This document shows, in pieces, positions 17,597 through 25,789 of a stretch of DNA of 64,000 nucleotides (position 1 is its first letter; each line of letters starts with the position of its first letter). Made by a program: the position numbers and the translations under genes. The DNA lies in assembly GCF_002195995.1 (NCBI RefSeq), contig NZ_NHON01000001.1, forward strand, positions 197,906 to 261,905, given 5' to 3'. The notes under the pieces were generated by a model that did no database searches, was not told where the DNA came from, and saw nothing but the letters and a program-made list of their open reading frames with translations. Origin of the DNA: Inquilinus limosus. GTDB lineage: Bacteria > Pseudomonadota > Alphaproteobacteria > DSM-16000 > Inquilinaceae.

Positions 17597-18607
17597 ATGA
17601 GACGAACAAAGGTGGCCTCGGCGCTGCTCGGCGTGGTGCTGTTGGCCGGCGGCTTGCAAGGCCAGGCACGGGCCGGCGGCAGCCTGCCGACCGAGGTCCC
17701 CGCCGGCACAGCGCTGGTGGTCGCCGATCAGAACGAAGCGCTGCAGACCCTGATGATCGCCTCCGGCGAGCAGCAGAAACTCGCCGCCGCGGTGACATAC
17801 GCCAACTTCCTCGGTGGCCCTGCCATCCTCGAGGCGTTCCGGGCCAGAGCCTTGGACCTGGCGACGGTTGGCAATACGCCGCCGATCCAGGCACAGGCGG
17901 CCGGTGAGACCATTCCCATCGTGGCGGCTCTCGCCACCTCCGAGCCGGACTATCAGTTCGCCGTCCGGCCGGGCCTGACGGTGTCCCGGCTCGAAGAGCT
18001 TCGCGGCAAGCGGATCGCCTATGCCGAGGGCACCGGCCGGCAGCCCTTCGTGCTGAACGCCCTCAAGGCCGCCGGGCTGGCCAAGGCGGACGTGACGCTC
18101 GTGCCGCTCCGCGCCGCCGACTTCCCGGACGCGATCCGCAGCGGCCAGGTGGACGTCGCGGCGCTGAACGAGCCGCATTTCTCGCGATATCTCGCCGACT
18201 TCGCCGACCAGCAGGCGAGCGCGCTGCCGAGATCCGAGCACGACCGGCTGCCGCGATCGCTGACCTATCTCTATGCCAGCGGGGAGGCTCTGGCCGATCC
18301 CGCCAAGGCCGCCGCCATCCGCGATTTCGTGAGGCACTGGATCGCGGCGAAGAGATGGTCGAAGGCCAATCCCGACGCCTGGGTCAAGGCCTACTACGTC
18401 GACCGGCAGAACCTGAAGGAGACGGACGGCAAGGCGATCGTCCAGTCGGAGGGACAGATCTCCTTCCCGCTGCTGCGGGATCTGGTCTCGCGGCAGCAAG
18501 GGCTCATCGACCTGATCTTCGAGGCCGGCGACATCCCGGAACGGCTGGATGCCGCGAGGGAGTTCGACCTCCGCTTCGACGAGGTGATCGAGACCGCCGC
18601 GAAGTGA
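17597..18607 (+). CDS. SsuA-like periplasmic substrate-binding protein (copy 2)
   Basis: 336 aa. The signal peptide MRRTKVASALLGVVLLAGG ends near QARA. The start at 17597 has AGG about nine bases upstream; 17579 is a possible alternative. SsuA-family pattern: PAGTALVVADQNEALQTL, AILEAFRARALDLATVGNTPPIQAQ, LEELRGKRIAYAEGTGRQPF, FVRHWIAAKRWSKANPDAW. The layout matches copy 1 (same TEVPAGT opening after the signal), so the two are paralogues that probably bind different sulfur compounds. It is the first gene of the rightward operon. Confidence 0.92.
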   Translation: MRRTKVASALLGVVLLAGGLQGQARAGGSLPTEVPAGTALVVADQNEALQTLMIASGEQQKLAAAVTYANFLGGPAILEAFRARALDLATVGNTPPIQAQAAGETIPIVAALATSEPDYQFAVRPGLTVSRLEELRGKRIAYAEGTGRQPFVLNALKAAGLAKADVTLVPLRAADFPDAIRSGQVDVAALNEPHFSRYLADFADQQASALPRSEHDRLPRSLTYLYASGEALADPAKAAAIRDFVRHWIAAKRWSKANPDAWVKAYYVDRQNLKETDGKAIVQSEGQISFPLLRDLVSRQQGLIDLIFEAGDIPERLDAAREFDLRFDEVIETAAK

Positions 18608-18635
18608 CGAATCCGCAGCATCGCGGGAACGCGCC

Positions 18636-19505
18636 ATGACTTTCCAGATCCGATCTGATTTCGGCCCACGGACGAAGTCGTCCGGCACTATGAGAGCCAG
18701 CGTCGCCCATGCGGCACCCGCAGCCGGCGCAAAGCCTCTGGCGCCGCGGCGGCTGCGGGCCGGCGGCATCCTGCTCGGCCCTGCGGTGGTGCTCGTCCTC
18801 TGGGAGATCGCTTCGCTCGCGGGCTGGATCTCGCCGCGGTTTCTGGCTGCGCCCTCGACGGCCCTCGTCACGGGCTACGAGATGGTGGCGAAGGGCGTGC
18901 TGATCGACCACTTCCTGGCCTCCGCCCGGCGCGCCTATCTTGGGCTCGGCTTCGGCGTCGCGATAGGGCTGATCCTGGCCCTGGCCGCCGGCCTCAGCCG
19001 GGCCGGCGAAGCCTCGATCGACGGGCTGGTCCAGATCAAGCGCGCCATCCCGACGCTCGCGCTCATCCCCCTTGCCATCCTGTGGCTCGGCATCGGCGAG
19101 GTGATGAAGGTCACCCTGATCGCGACCAGCGTCCTCGTGCCCGTCTACATCAACACCCACGCGGCGCTGCGCGGCATCGACATCCGCTATGTCGAGCTCG
19201 CTCGCACGGTCCGGCTGACGCGAAGCGAGTTCATCCGCCGCGTCGCGCTGCCGGGTGCGCTGCCCGGCTTCTTCACCGGGCTGCGCCTGGCCGTGACCAC
19301 CTGCTGGACATCACTGGTGGTGCTCGAGCAGATCAACACCAGCGAGGGCATCGGCTATCTGATGAACCGGGCGCGGGACTACGGCCAGACCGACGTGATC
19401 GTCGTGGGCCTCGTCATCTATGCCGCGCTCGGCCTGCTGTCGGACGCGGCGGTGCGGCTGTGGGAGCGCCGGGCCCTGGCCTATCGAAAGGTCATCGGCT
19501 CGTGA
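18636..19505 (+). CDS. SsuC/TauC-like ABC transporter permease (copy 2)
   Basis: 289 aa, a six-helix permease of the BPD_transp_1 family. The coupling loop reads YVELARTVRLTRSEFIRRVALPGALPGFFTGLRLAV. The VQIKRAIPTLALIPLAILWLGIGEVMK and GIGYLMNRARDYGQTDVIVVGLV segments align almost residue for residue with copy 1. It sits 28 nt after the binding-protein gene, and its TGA overlaps the GTG of the ATPase gene. A second in-frame ATG at 18690 would shorten the cytoplasmic tail but cannot be excluded. Confidence 0.92.
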   Translation: MTFQIRSDFGPRTKSSGTMRASVAHAAPAAGAKPLAPRRLRAGGILLGPAVVLVLWEIASLAGWISPRFLAAPSTALVTGYEMVAKGVLIDHFLASARRAYLGLGFGVAIGLILALAAGLSRAGEASIDGLVQIKRAIPTLALIPLAILWLGIGEVMKVTLIATSVLVPVYINTHAALRGIDIRYVELARTVRLTRSEFIRRVALPGALPGFFTGLRLAVTTCWTSLVVLEQINTSEGIGYLMNRARDYGQTDVIVVGLVIYAALGLLSDAAVRLWERRALAYRKVIGS

Positions 19506-20242
19506 CGGCGCTGGCCCTGGCCCTTAACGAGGTTCGTGGCGCGGCGGTCCGCGTCCGCAATCTCACCCGCAGCTTCTCCGGGCGCACCGTGCTCGACGGC
19601 ATCTCGCTGGATCTCGCCGCCGGCGAGTTCGTGGCGTTGATCGGCAAGAGCGGATCGGGCAAGAGCACGCTGCTGCGTGCTCTTGCCAGGCTCGACGCCG
19701 ACGCCGAGGGGCGGGGCACGATCGAGGTTCCCGACAGCAGCTCGGTGCTGTTCCAGGATTCGCGGCTGCTGCCGTGGGAGACCGTCCTGCAGAACGTCAC
19801 CATCGGCCTGCGCCGGCCGGATGCCGAGGCGCGCGGGCGCGCCGCTCTCGCCGATGTCGGCCTCGCCGGCCGCGAGACCGCCTGGCCCAACGTCCTGTCG
19901 GGTGGCGAGCAGCAGCGGGTGGCCCTGGCGCGGTCGCTGGTGCGGGATCCGCAGCTTCTCCTGGCAGACGAGCCGTTCGGGGCGCTCGACGCCCTGACCC
20001 GCCTCCGCATGCACGACCTCCTCTTCGACCTCGTCGAGATCCATCGGCCGACTGTGCTGCTGGTCACCCACGACGTCGATGAGGCGTTGGTCCTGGCCGA
20101 CCGCGTCCTGGTCATGGAGGCCGGAAGGATCGTGGTGGACCGACCGATCGACCTGCCGCATCCGCGCAAGAAGACGGATTCGCGGTTCGCGGCGCTGCGG
20201 GACGAGCTGCTCGGCGCGCTCGGCGTCGGCGGGCACGGATGA
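19502..20242 (+). CDS. SsuB/TauB-like ABC transporter ATP-binding protein (copy 2)
   Basis: 246 aa from GTG 19502, which overlaps the permease stop as GTGA. All nucleotide-binding motifs are present: Walker A GKSGSGKS, Q-loop VLFQDSRLLPW, signature [15 protein letters not shown], Walker [13 protein letters not shown] and H-loop [10 protein letters not shown]. It is paralogous to copy 1, including the C-terminal IDLPHPRKK-type tail. The frame is open far upstream (to 19082) only because it lies antiparallel to permease coding sequence, so that extension is spurious. Confidence 0.93.
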   Translation: MTALALALNEVRGAAVRVRNLTRSFSGRTVLDGISLDLAAGEFVALIGKSGSGKSTLLRALARLDADAEGRGTIEVPDSSSVLFQDSRLLPWETVLQNVTIGLRRPDAEARGRAALADVGLAGRETAWPNVLSGGEQQRVALARSLVRDPQLLLADEPFGALDALTRLRMHDLLFDLVEIHRPTVLLVTHDVDEALVLADRVLVMEAGRIVVDRPIDLPHPRKKTDSRFAALRDELLGALGVGGHG

Positions 20243-20268
20243 CCAGAGACGATCCGATAGGTGGAACC

Positions 20269-21615
20269 ATGAGCCGGACCTTGCACCTCAACCTGTTCAT
20301 CCACGGCCGCGGCCACCACGAAGCCGCCTGGCGGCACCAGGGCGCGACCACCGCCGCGTTGACCGATATCCGCTACTACCAGCAGTTGGCCCAGCGGGCC
20401 GAGGCCGCCCTGTTCGATTCCGTCTTCCTGGCCGACGCGCTGGCGATCGGCGACGGCGTCGAGCATGTCGCCCAGGGGGGGCTGGAGCCGATCACCACCC
20501 TCGCCGCACTCGCCGGCGCCACCGAGCGGATCGGCCTGATCGCCACCGCCTCGACCACCTATACCGAGCCGTTCAACCTGGCGCGGCAGTTCGCATCGCT
20601 GGACCATATCAGCGGCGGCCGCATCGGCTGGAACATCGTCACCTCCTGGGTGTCGGGGGCCGGGCCGAACTTCGGCCATGATCGACAGATCGAGCATGCC
20701 GAACGCTACGATCGCGCCTTCGAATTCGTCGAGGTGGTGACCAAGCTGTGGGACAGCTGGGCTGACGACGCGGTGCTCGACGACCGGCAGTCCGGCCGTT
20801 ATGCCGATCCGTCCCGGATCAGGCGGATCAATCATGCCGGCCGGTATCGCAAGGTGGCCGGGCCGCTGAACCTGCCGCGCTCGCCCCAGGGACGGCCAGT
20901 CTTCGTGCAGGCCGGGTCCTCGACCTCCGGCCGCCGCTTCGCCGCGACCCATGCCGAAGCCGTGTTCACCGCTCATCTGGAGAAGTCGGCCGCGATCGAG
21001 TTCTACGCCGACATCAAGTCCCAGGCCACGGTGCTGGGGCGCCCGGCGGACCAGGTCCTGATCCTGCCGGGCCTCAGCGCCGTCATCGGCTCGACCGAGG
21101 CGGAAGCGCAGCGGATCTGGCGCGAACTCAACGAGCTGACCCACCCGAAGGTCGGCTTGGCGCGGCTGTCCAACCGCTTCGGCGGCCACGACTTCTCGCA
21201 TCTCGACCTCGACGCCAGACTGTCGGTCGACGACTTCCCCGACCCCAGCACCGTGCAGGCCGCCCAAAGCCGGGCTCAGGTGATCACGGCCCTGGTCGCG
21301 CGCGAGCGTCCGACCCTGCGCCAGCTGCTGCACAGCCTGGCGGGCGCACGCGGCCACTTCACCACCGCCGGCACGCCCGAGCAGATCGCCGACATCATCA
21401 CGGACTGGTTCTCGTCCGGCGCCGCGGACGGCTTCAACGTCATGCCGCCGATCCTGCCCACGCAGTTCGACGTCTTCGTCGAGCAGGTCGTGCCCATCCT
21501 GCAGGAGCGGGGGCTGTTCCGTCGCGAATACGCCGGCACGACCCTGCGCGAGCACTACAGCCTGCGCCGGCCGGAGAGCCAGTTCTTTCAGCCCCCCGTC
21601 GCCATCCGCGCCTAG
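20269..21615 (+). CDS. DszA/NtaA/SnaA-family FMN-dependent monooxygenase (copy 2)
   Basis: 448 aa from ATG 20269, which has AGGTGG five bases upstream; this gives exactly the length of copy 1. An in-frame ATG at 20239 overlaps the ATPase stop (ATGA) and would add ten residues. Signatures: LNLFIHGRGHHEAAWRHQG, ATERIGLIATASTTYTEPFNLARQFASLDHISGGRIGWNIVTSW, RSPQGRPVFVQAGSSTSGRRF, SSGAADGFNVMPPIL. The enzyme needs FMNH2 from a separate reductase. Operon position after the transporter points to oxidation of the imported sulfur compound, possibly a sulfone or sulfonate. Confidence 0.9.
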   Translation: MSRTLHLNLFIHGRGHHEAAWRHQGATTAALTDIRYYQQLAQRAEAALFDSVFLADALAIGDGVEHVAQGGLEPITTLAALAGATERIGLIATASTTYTEPFNLARQFASLDHISGGRIGWNIVTSWVSGAGPNFGHDRQIEHAERYDRAFEFVEVVTKLWDSWADDAVLDDRQSGRYADPSRIRRINHAGRYRKVAGPLNLPRSPQGRPVFVQAGSSTSGRRFAATHAEAVFTAHLEKSAAIEFYADIKSQATVLGRPADQVLILPGLSAVIGSTEAEAQRIWRELNELTHPKVGLARLSNRFGGHDFSHLDLDARLSVDDFPDPSTVQAAQSRAQVITALVARERPTLRQLLHSLAGARGHFTTAGTPEQIADIITDWFSSGAADGFNVMPPILPTQFDVFVEQVVPILQERGLFRREYAGTTLREHYSLRRPESQFFQPPVAIRA

Positions 21616-21661
21616 GCGGGACGGCATCTCCGCCCGCCATATCGAACCGAGAGAATCTGCG

Positions 21662-22174
21662 ATGAACCAACTCGTCAAGGGACCGGCCCTCGACCCGCTG
21701 TCCCCGGAGCGCTCGGAGGGCGGCGGCCGGATCGCCTTCGTCCAGTCGCTCTGGCATGAGGACATCGTCGACCAGAGCCGCGAGGCATTTCTGGCGGCTC
21801 TGGCCGACACCCCACATGCCGGAACCCCGGTCGACCTGTTCGAGGTGCCCGGCGTGTTCGAGATCCCGCTGCACGCCCAGCTCCTGGCGAGGACCGGCCG
21901 CTACGCGATCATCGTCGCGGCCGGCCTGGTGGTCGATGGCGGTATCTATCGCCATGAATTCGTGTCGACGGCGGTGATCGATGCGCTGATGCGGGTCCAG
22001 CTCGACACCGAGGTGCCGGTGCTGTCCGTCGTGCTGACGCCGCAGCGCTTCCATGAGCACGACGAGCACCGCCGCTTCTTCCACGACCATTTCCGGGTGA
22101 AGGGCCGCGAGGCCGCCGAGGCCTGTACCCGCACGCTGGAGACCATCAGCCGGCTGAAGGCCTTGGCCCACTGA
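21662..22174 (+). CDS. ribH: 6,7-dimethyl-8-ribityllumazine synthase, RibH2 type
   Basis: 170 aa. It catalyses the penultimate step of riboflavin synthesis. The RibH2 form (as in Brucella and Mesorhizobium) is recognised from RIAFVQSLWHEDIVDQSREAF, DLFEVPGVFEIPLHAQLLA, VVDGGIYRHEF with the catalytic His98, and VPVLSVVLTPQRFHEHDEH. RibH2 proteins are usually a second, separately regulated isozyme. No other riboflavin gene is nearby; it lies 46 nt after a flavin-dependent monooxygenase in the same operon, so it probably raises FMN supply for the organosulfur oxygenases. That is an inference from context. Confidence 0.93.
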   Translation: MNQLVKGPALDPLSPERSEGGGRIAFVQSLWHEDIVDQSREAFLAALADTPHAGTPVDLFEVPGVFEIPLHAQLLARTGRYAIIVAAGLVVDGGIYRHEFVSTAVIDALMRVQLDTEVPVLSVVLTPQRFHEHDEHRRFFHDHFRVKGREAAEACTRTLETISRLKALAH

Positions 22175-22318
22175 CGCGCAGCCGTGTCGCTGCGGACGGT
22201 CTCGGTCGAGGCAGCTGCAAGCTTCTCAGAGACAAGCAAGAGCGCATCCGCATGTGGTCGTGCCGAGGCGAGCCAGAGCCTCGTCCAGCCGTGTGGCGGC
22301 GCCCGGAAGGACGACCTC

Positions 22319-23605
22319 ATGCGAGACCGCAAACGACCACCTGCCCCCGATGCGGCCGGCACCCCGGAGTTCCCGACCCGGCGCGCCATCCTGGGCAGCG
22401 CGCTGAGCCTGGCCGGCGGGGTCGTCGCGATCGGAGCCGGCCGGGGCGCGGCCGGCCAGGACGCTCCTGCCGTCGTCCCGCCCTGGACCCGTGAGCAGGG
22501 CGCCGCCATCACCAGCCCGCCCTATGGCCTGCCCTCACCCTTCGAGAAGGGCGTCGTGCGCAAGCCGCGCACCCCGCCGCCGGTGCCAACCGCCGCCTCC
22601 AGCGGCACACCGCTGCAGCACCTGCACGGCATCATCACCCCCAACGGCCTGCATTATGAGCGGCACCACGCGGGCGTGCCGGCGATCGACCCGGACCAGC
22701 ATCGCCTGATCGTCCATGGCCTGGTCGACCGGCCGCTGCTGTTCACCATGGACGACATCCTGCGCTTCCCCTCGGTGAGCCGGATCCATTTCCTGGAGTG
22801 CTCCGGCAACACCCCGGGCTGGAGCGGCGCCAAGGAGAGCTGGACGGCGCAGGAGACCCATGGGCTGCTGAGCTGCTGCGAATGGACCGGGGTCGCCCTC
22901 TCCACCCTGCTGGACCAGGTCGGGGGCCGGCCGGAGGCGCGCTGGATCCTGGCTGAAGGCGCCGATGCCGCCGCGATGAGCCGCAGCGTGCCGATCGAGA
23001 AGGCCCTGGACGACGCCATCCTGGCCTATGCCCAGAACGGCGAGCGCCTGCGGCCGGAGCAGGGCTATCCGCTGCGGCTGGTGCTGCCCGGCTACGAGGG
23101 CAACATGAGCATCAAATGGCTCCGCCGCTTGAAGCTCGGCGACCAGCCGTTCCAGACCCGCGAGGAGACCTCGAAATACACCGACCTGATGCCCGACGGG
23201 CGGGCGCGCCAGTTCACCTTCGTGATGGAGGCGAAATCCGTCATCACCTTCCCGTCGGGCGGCCAGGCCCTGAGGGAGCCCGGCTTCTACGAGATCTCCG
23301 GCCTGGCTTGGTCCGGCCACGGCAGCATCCGCCGGGTCGAGATCTCGACCGATGGCGGCCGGAGCTGGCGTGAAGCGCAGTTGCAGGATCCGATCCTGCC
23401 GAAATGCCTGACTCGCTTCCGCCTGCCCTGGACCTGGGACGGCGGGCCGGCGGTGCTGCAAAGCCGCGCCACCGACGACACCGGCTATGTCCAGCCGCAG
23501 CGGGCGGCGCTGATCGAGGCCCGCGGCCTGAATTCCGGCTATCACTTCAACGGCATCCAGTCCTGGCGCGTCCAGCCGGGGGGAGCGGTGTCCAATGTCG
23601 TCTAA
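22319..23605 (+). CDS. soxC: SoxC-like molybdenum sulfite dehydrogenase subunit
   Basis: 428 aa, the expected SoxC length. A twin-arginine signal (PTRRAILGSALSLAGG) directs export of the folded Mo protein. The sulfite-oxidase fold is clear: RIHFLECSGNTPGW with the Mo-ligand Cys161, YPLRLVLPGYEGNMSIKWLRRL, then the dimerisation domain ending SRATDDTGYVQPQR...NGIQSWRV. It oxidises sulfite (or, in the full Sox system, sulfane sulfur). The rest of the Sox genes are absent here, so sulfite removal downstream of C-S cleavage is the likely job. The ATG at 22319 was chosen; the upstream open frame (from 22184) lacks family similarity. It overlaps soxD by 11 nt. Confidence 0.93.
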   Translation: MRDRKRPPAPDAAGTPEFPTRRAILGSALSLAGGVVAIGAGRGAAGQDAPAVVPPWTREQGAAITSPPYGLPSPFEKGVVRKPRTPPPVPTAASSGTPLQHLHGIITPNGLHYERHHAGVPAIDPDQHRLIVHGLVDRPLLFTMDDILRFPSVSRIHFLECSGNTPGWSGAKESWTAQETHGLLSCCEWTGVALSTLLDQVGGRPEARWILAEGADAAAMSRSVPIEKALDDAILAYAQNGERLRPEQGYPLRLVLPGYEGNMSIKWLRRLKLGDQPFQTREETSKYTDLMPDGRARQFTFVMEAKSVITFPSGGQALREPGFYEISGLAWSGHGSIRRVEISTDGGRSWREAQLQDPILPKCLTRFRLPWTWDGGPAVLQSRATDDTGYVQPQRAALIEARGLNSGYHFNGIQSWRVQPGGAVSNVV

Positions 23606-24185
23606 CCGCCGGGGCATCATCATCGCCTGCGGGATGATCGTTATGGCTTTCGCGATACCGGCCTTGCTCGGGCGTCCTCTTCCTCCGCCGGCACGCGCGG
23701 CTGCAGCACATCTCCTGGGCCTCGGCCGGACTCCGACCGCCGCCGAGATCGCCGCCTGGGACATCGATGTCCGCGCCGACGGGACGGGCCTGCCGCCCGG
23801 TCGCGGCAGCGTGCGCGAGGGAGCCGCAATCTTCGCGGAGAGCTGCGCCGCCTGCCATGGCGATCGCGGCCAGGGCAAGCCGATGGACCCCCTGGTCGGC
23901 GGATTGGGCACGCTAACCGCGGTGAAGCCGGTGCGCACGGTCGGCAGCTACTGGCCCTACGCCACCACGCTGTTCGACTTCGTCCGGCGCGCGATGCCCT
24001 TCGACGCGCCGCAATCGCTGACCAACGATCAGGTCTACGCCGTGTCGGCCTACGTCCTCTACCTCAACCAGATCGTCGCCGAGGACACGGTGCTCGACGC
24101 CGTCACCCTGCCCAAGGTGCAAATGCCGAACCGCGACGGCTTCATCAGCCCCGACCCACGCCCAGACGTGGCGTCGAGCCAGTGA
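23595..24185 (+). CDS. soxD: SoxD-like c-type cytochrome subunit
   Basis: 196 aa. An N-terminal hydrophobic signal/anchor (IIIACGMIVMAFAIPALLG) is followed by the SoxD pre-heme motif LGRTPTAAEIAAWDIDVRADGTGLPPG. The single heme site is CAACH (Cys84, Cys87, His88) with Met134 (RRAMPFDAPQ) the likely sixth ligand. The closing segment AYVLYLNQIVAEDTVLDAVTLPKVQMPNRDGF is also typical. Some SoxD proteins are diheme and about twice as long; this one has only one heme domain. It would accept electrons from the SoxC molybdenum centre in the periplasm and pass them to a small cytochrome c. Confidence 0.9.
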   Translation: MSSNRRGIIIACGMIVMAFAIPALLGRPLPPPARAAAAHLLGLGRTPTAAEIAAWDIDVRADGTGLPPGRGSVREGAAIFAESCAACHGDRGQGKPMDPLVGGLGTLTAVKPVRTVGSYWPYATTLFDFVRRAMPFDAPQSLTNDQVYAVSAYVLYLNQIVAEDTVLDAVTLPKVQMPNRDGFISPDPRPDVASSQ

Positions 24186-24357
24186 CAACATGGATACCGG
24201 CACGCTGCGAAACATCGCCGTGATGGAGAAGCATTTGTTGCACCGGAAATTCTCAACATGTACTGAGAGCTGATGACCCGAGTCGCGCCACCTTCGAGCT
24301 TCTACTACCCGCTGCTCCCATAGGGCGGCGCGCAAGGTCATTTTCCTGACACCCACG

Positions 24358-24423
24358 ACGCCGCAAGGTCGGCGGCGTGTGCATCAGCAAGAGGTCTCCG
24401 GCCTTCGGCCCATGACGGAGACC
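24358..24423 (+). promoter_or_regulatory. Two hairpins in the tyrS leader
   Basis: ACGCCGC/GCGGCGT (24358-24364 and 24372-24378, 7-nt loop) is followed by GGTCTCCG/CGGAGACC (24393-24400 and 24416-24423), the latter capped by a GGCC-TTC-GGCC stem. The 3' arm of the second hairpin contains the GGAG Shine-Dalgarno of tyrS, whose ATG is five bases further on. Pairing would hide the ribosome site, suggesting translational control. No T-box consensus was recognised. Confidence 0.5.
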
Positions 24424-24427
24424 CGAG

Positions 24428-25661
24428 ATGTCGATACGCCTCGATCAGCCCATCACACTGCGATCCGATTTCCTGCGCGCGCTCTCGGAGCGCGGCTTCA
24501 TCCACCAGTGCACTGACCTGGCCGGGCTCGACGCACGGGCCTGCGCCGGCCCCGTGATCGCCTACAACGGCTTCGATCTCATGGCCGACAGCCTGCATGC
24601 CGGCCATCTCATCCCGATCATGATGCTGCGCTGGCTGCGGAAGACTGGCCACAAGCCCATTGTCCTGATGGGCGGGGGGCACCACGAGGATCGGTGATCC
24701 GAGCTTTCGCGACACCTCGCGTCCGCTTCTGGATGGCGAGCAGATCAGGACCAATCTCGTCGGCATCCGGCGAGTGTTCGACCGCCTCCTGGTGTTCGGC
24801 GAAGGGCCGACCGATGCGGTGATGGTCGACAACGCCGAGTGGCTGGGCCGCCTCGGCTACATCGACTTCCTCAGCGAGGTCGGGTGGTACTTCTCCATCA
24901 ACCGGATGCTCACCTTCGACAGCGTGCGCCAGCGACTGGAGGGCGAGCAGTCGCTGTCCCTCCTGGAGTTCAACTACATGGTGATCCAGGCCTACGACTT
25001 CCTGGAGCTCGCCCGCACCCGCGGCTGTACGCTTCAGCTCGGCGCGTCCGATCAGTGGGGAAATATCGTGAACGGCGTCGAGCTGGGGCGCCGGGCGGAC
25101 GGCCGCGAGCTCTTCGGCCTGACCGCGCCGCTCCTCACCACCTCATCGGGCGTCAAGATGGGCAAGAGCGCTTCAGGGGCCGTGTGGCTCAACGCCGAAC
25201 GGCTCACCCCATACGACTTCTGGCAGTTCTGGCGGAACACCGAAGACCGCGACGTCGGCCGCCTCCTGCGCCTGTTCACCGAGCTCCCGCTGGACGAGAT
25301 CGCGCGGTTGGAGGTGCTTCAAGGCAGCGAAGCCAACCAGGGGAAGAAGGTGCTCGCCGATGCAGTGACGACCTTGTGTCACGGACGCGACGCGGCGGAA
25401 GCCGCACGCGAGACCGCCCTACAGGCTTTCGAAGGGGGCCGGGCAGCGGGCGGGCTGCCCGCAATCGTCGTCGAAGCTGATCGGCTGCGGGAGGGCGTGC
25501 CGCTGGTAGACCTGCTGGTGGGCGGCGGCGCTCGGGTGAACGGCGCGGTCATTACAGATGACGCGGCACGCCTAACCGAGGGACATGTGCAGGGCGGCGT
25601 GATCAAACTCTCGGCCGGACGAAAACGACACGCCCTCATCCGGAATGGTCTGAGATGGTGA
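24428..25661 (+). pseudogene. tyrS: Tyrosyl-tRNA synthetase interrupted by a +1 frameshift
   Basis: The first 82 codons encode the start of a class I TyrRS ([21 protein letters not shown] with HAGH as the HIGH motif; [15 protein letters not shown]). A run of six G at 24674-24679 then shifts the frame, giving stop TGA at 24695. Removing one G restores [14 protein letters not shown] and a continuous product of about 410 aa, the normal TyrRS length. The remainder holds [32 protein letters not shown] (KMSKS motif) and a C-terminal S4-like RNA-binding domain ([11 protein letters not shown]). It may be a disabled second copy, a programmed slip or a sequencing error. A functional tyrS must exist elsewhere if it is dead. 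Confidence 0.88.
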
Positions 25662-25737
25662 GCGGGGCTTCCCGCTCAGCAAATCATATCGGCCACCGTG
25701 TGTCGTGACCCAGGAGCGACCTGGCTCCTCACGGCAG

Positions 25738-25767
25738 CCGGCGGCGGCATCACTGTGCCGCCGCCGG
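25738..25767 (+). terminator. Strong hairpin downstream of tyrS
   Basis: CCGGCGGCGGCA-TCACTG-TGCCGCCGCCGG is a perfect 12-bp stem with a 6-nt loop, 76 nt after the tyrS stop. A smaller hairpin AGGAGC-(6)-GCTCCT lies at 25712-25729. No T-run follows, so termination is a candidate role only. The position at the edge of the IS91 remnant leaves open a link to the element. Confidence 0.5.
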
Positions 25768-25789
25768 AGTCCGTCAGGCGAGCTCGGCC

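Noticed and set aside
20239-20268. ATG 20239 as the start of the second DszA-like gene
   Set aside because: It overlaps the ATPase stop attractively, but the ATG at 20269 has the better AGGTGG site and yields the same length as its paralogue; left as an alternative.
24186-24427. A T-box riboswitch ahead of tyrS
   Set aside because: The leader has hairpins but I could not find the T-box or the AGTA-type specifier arrangement.
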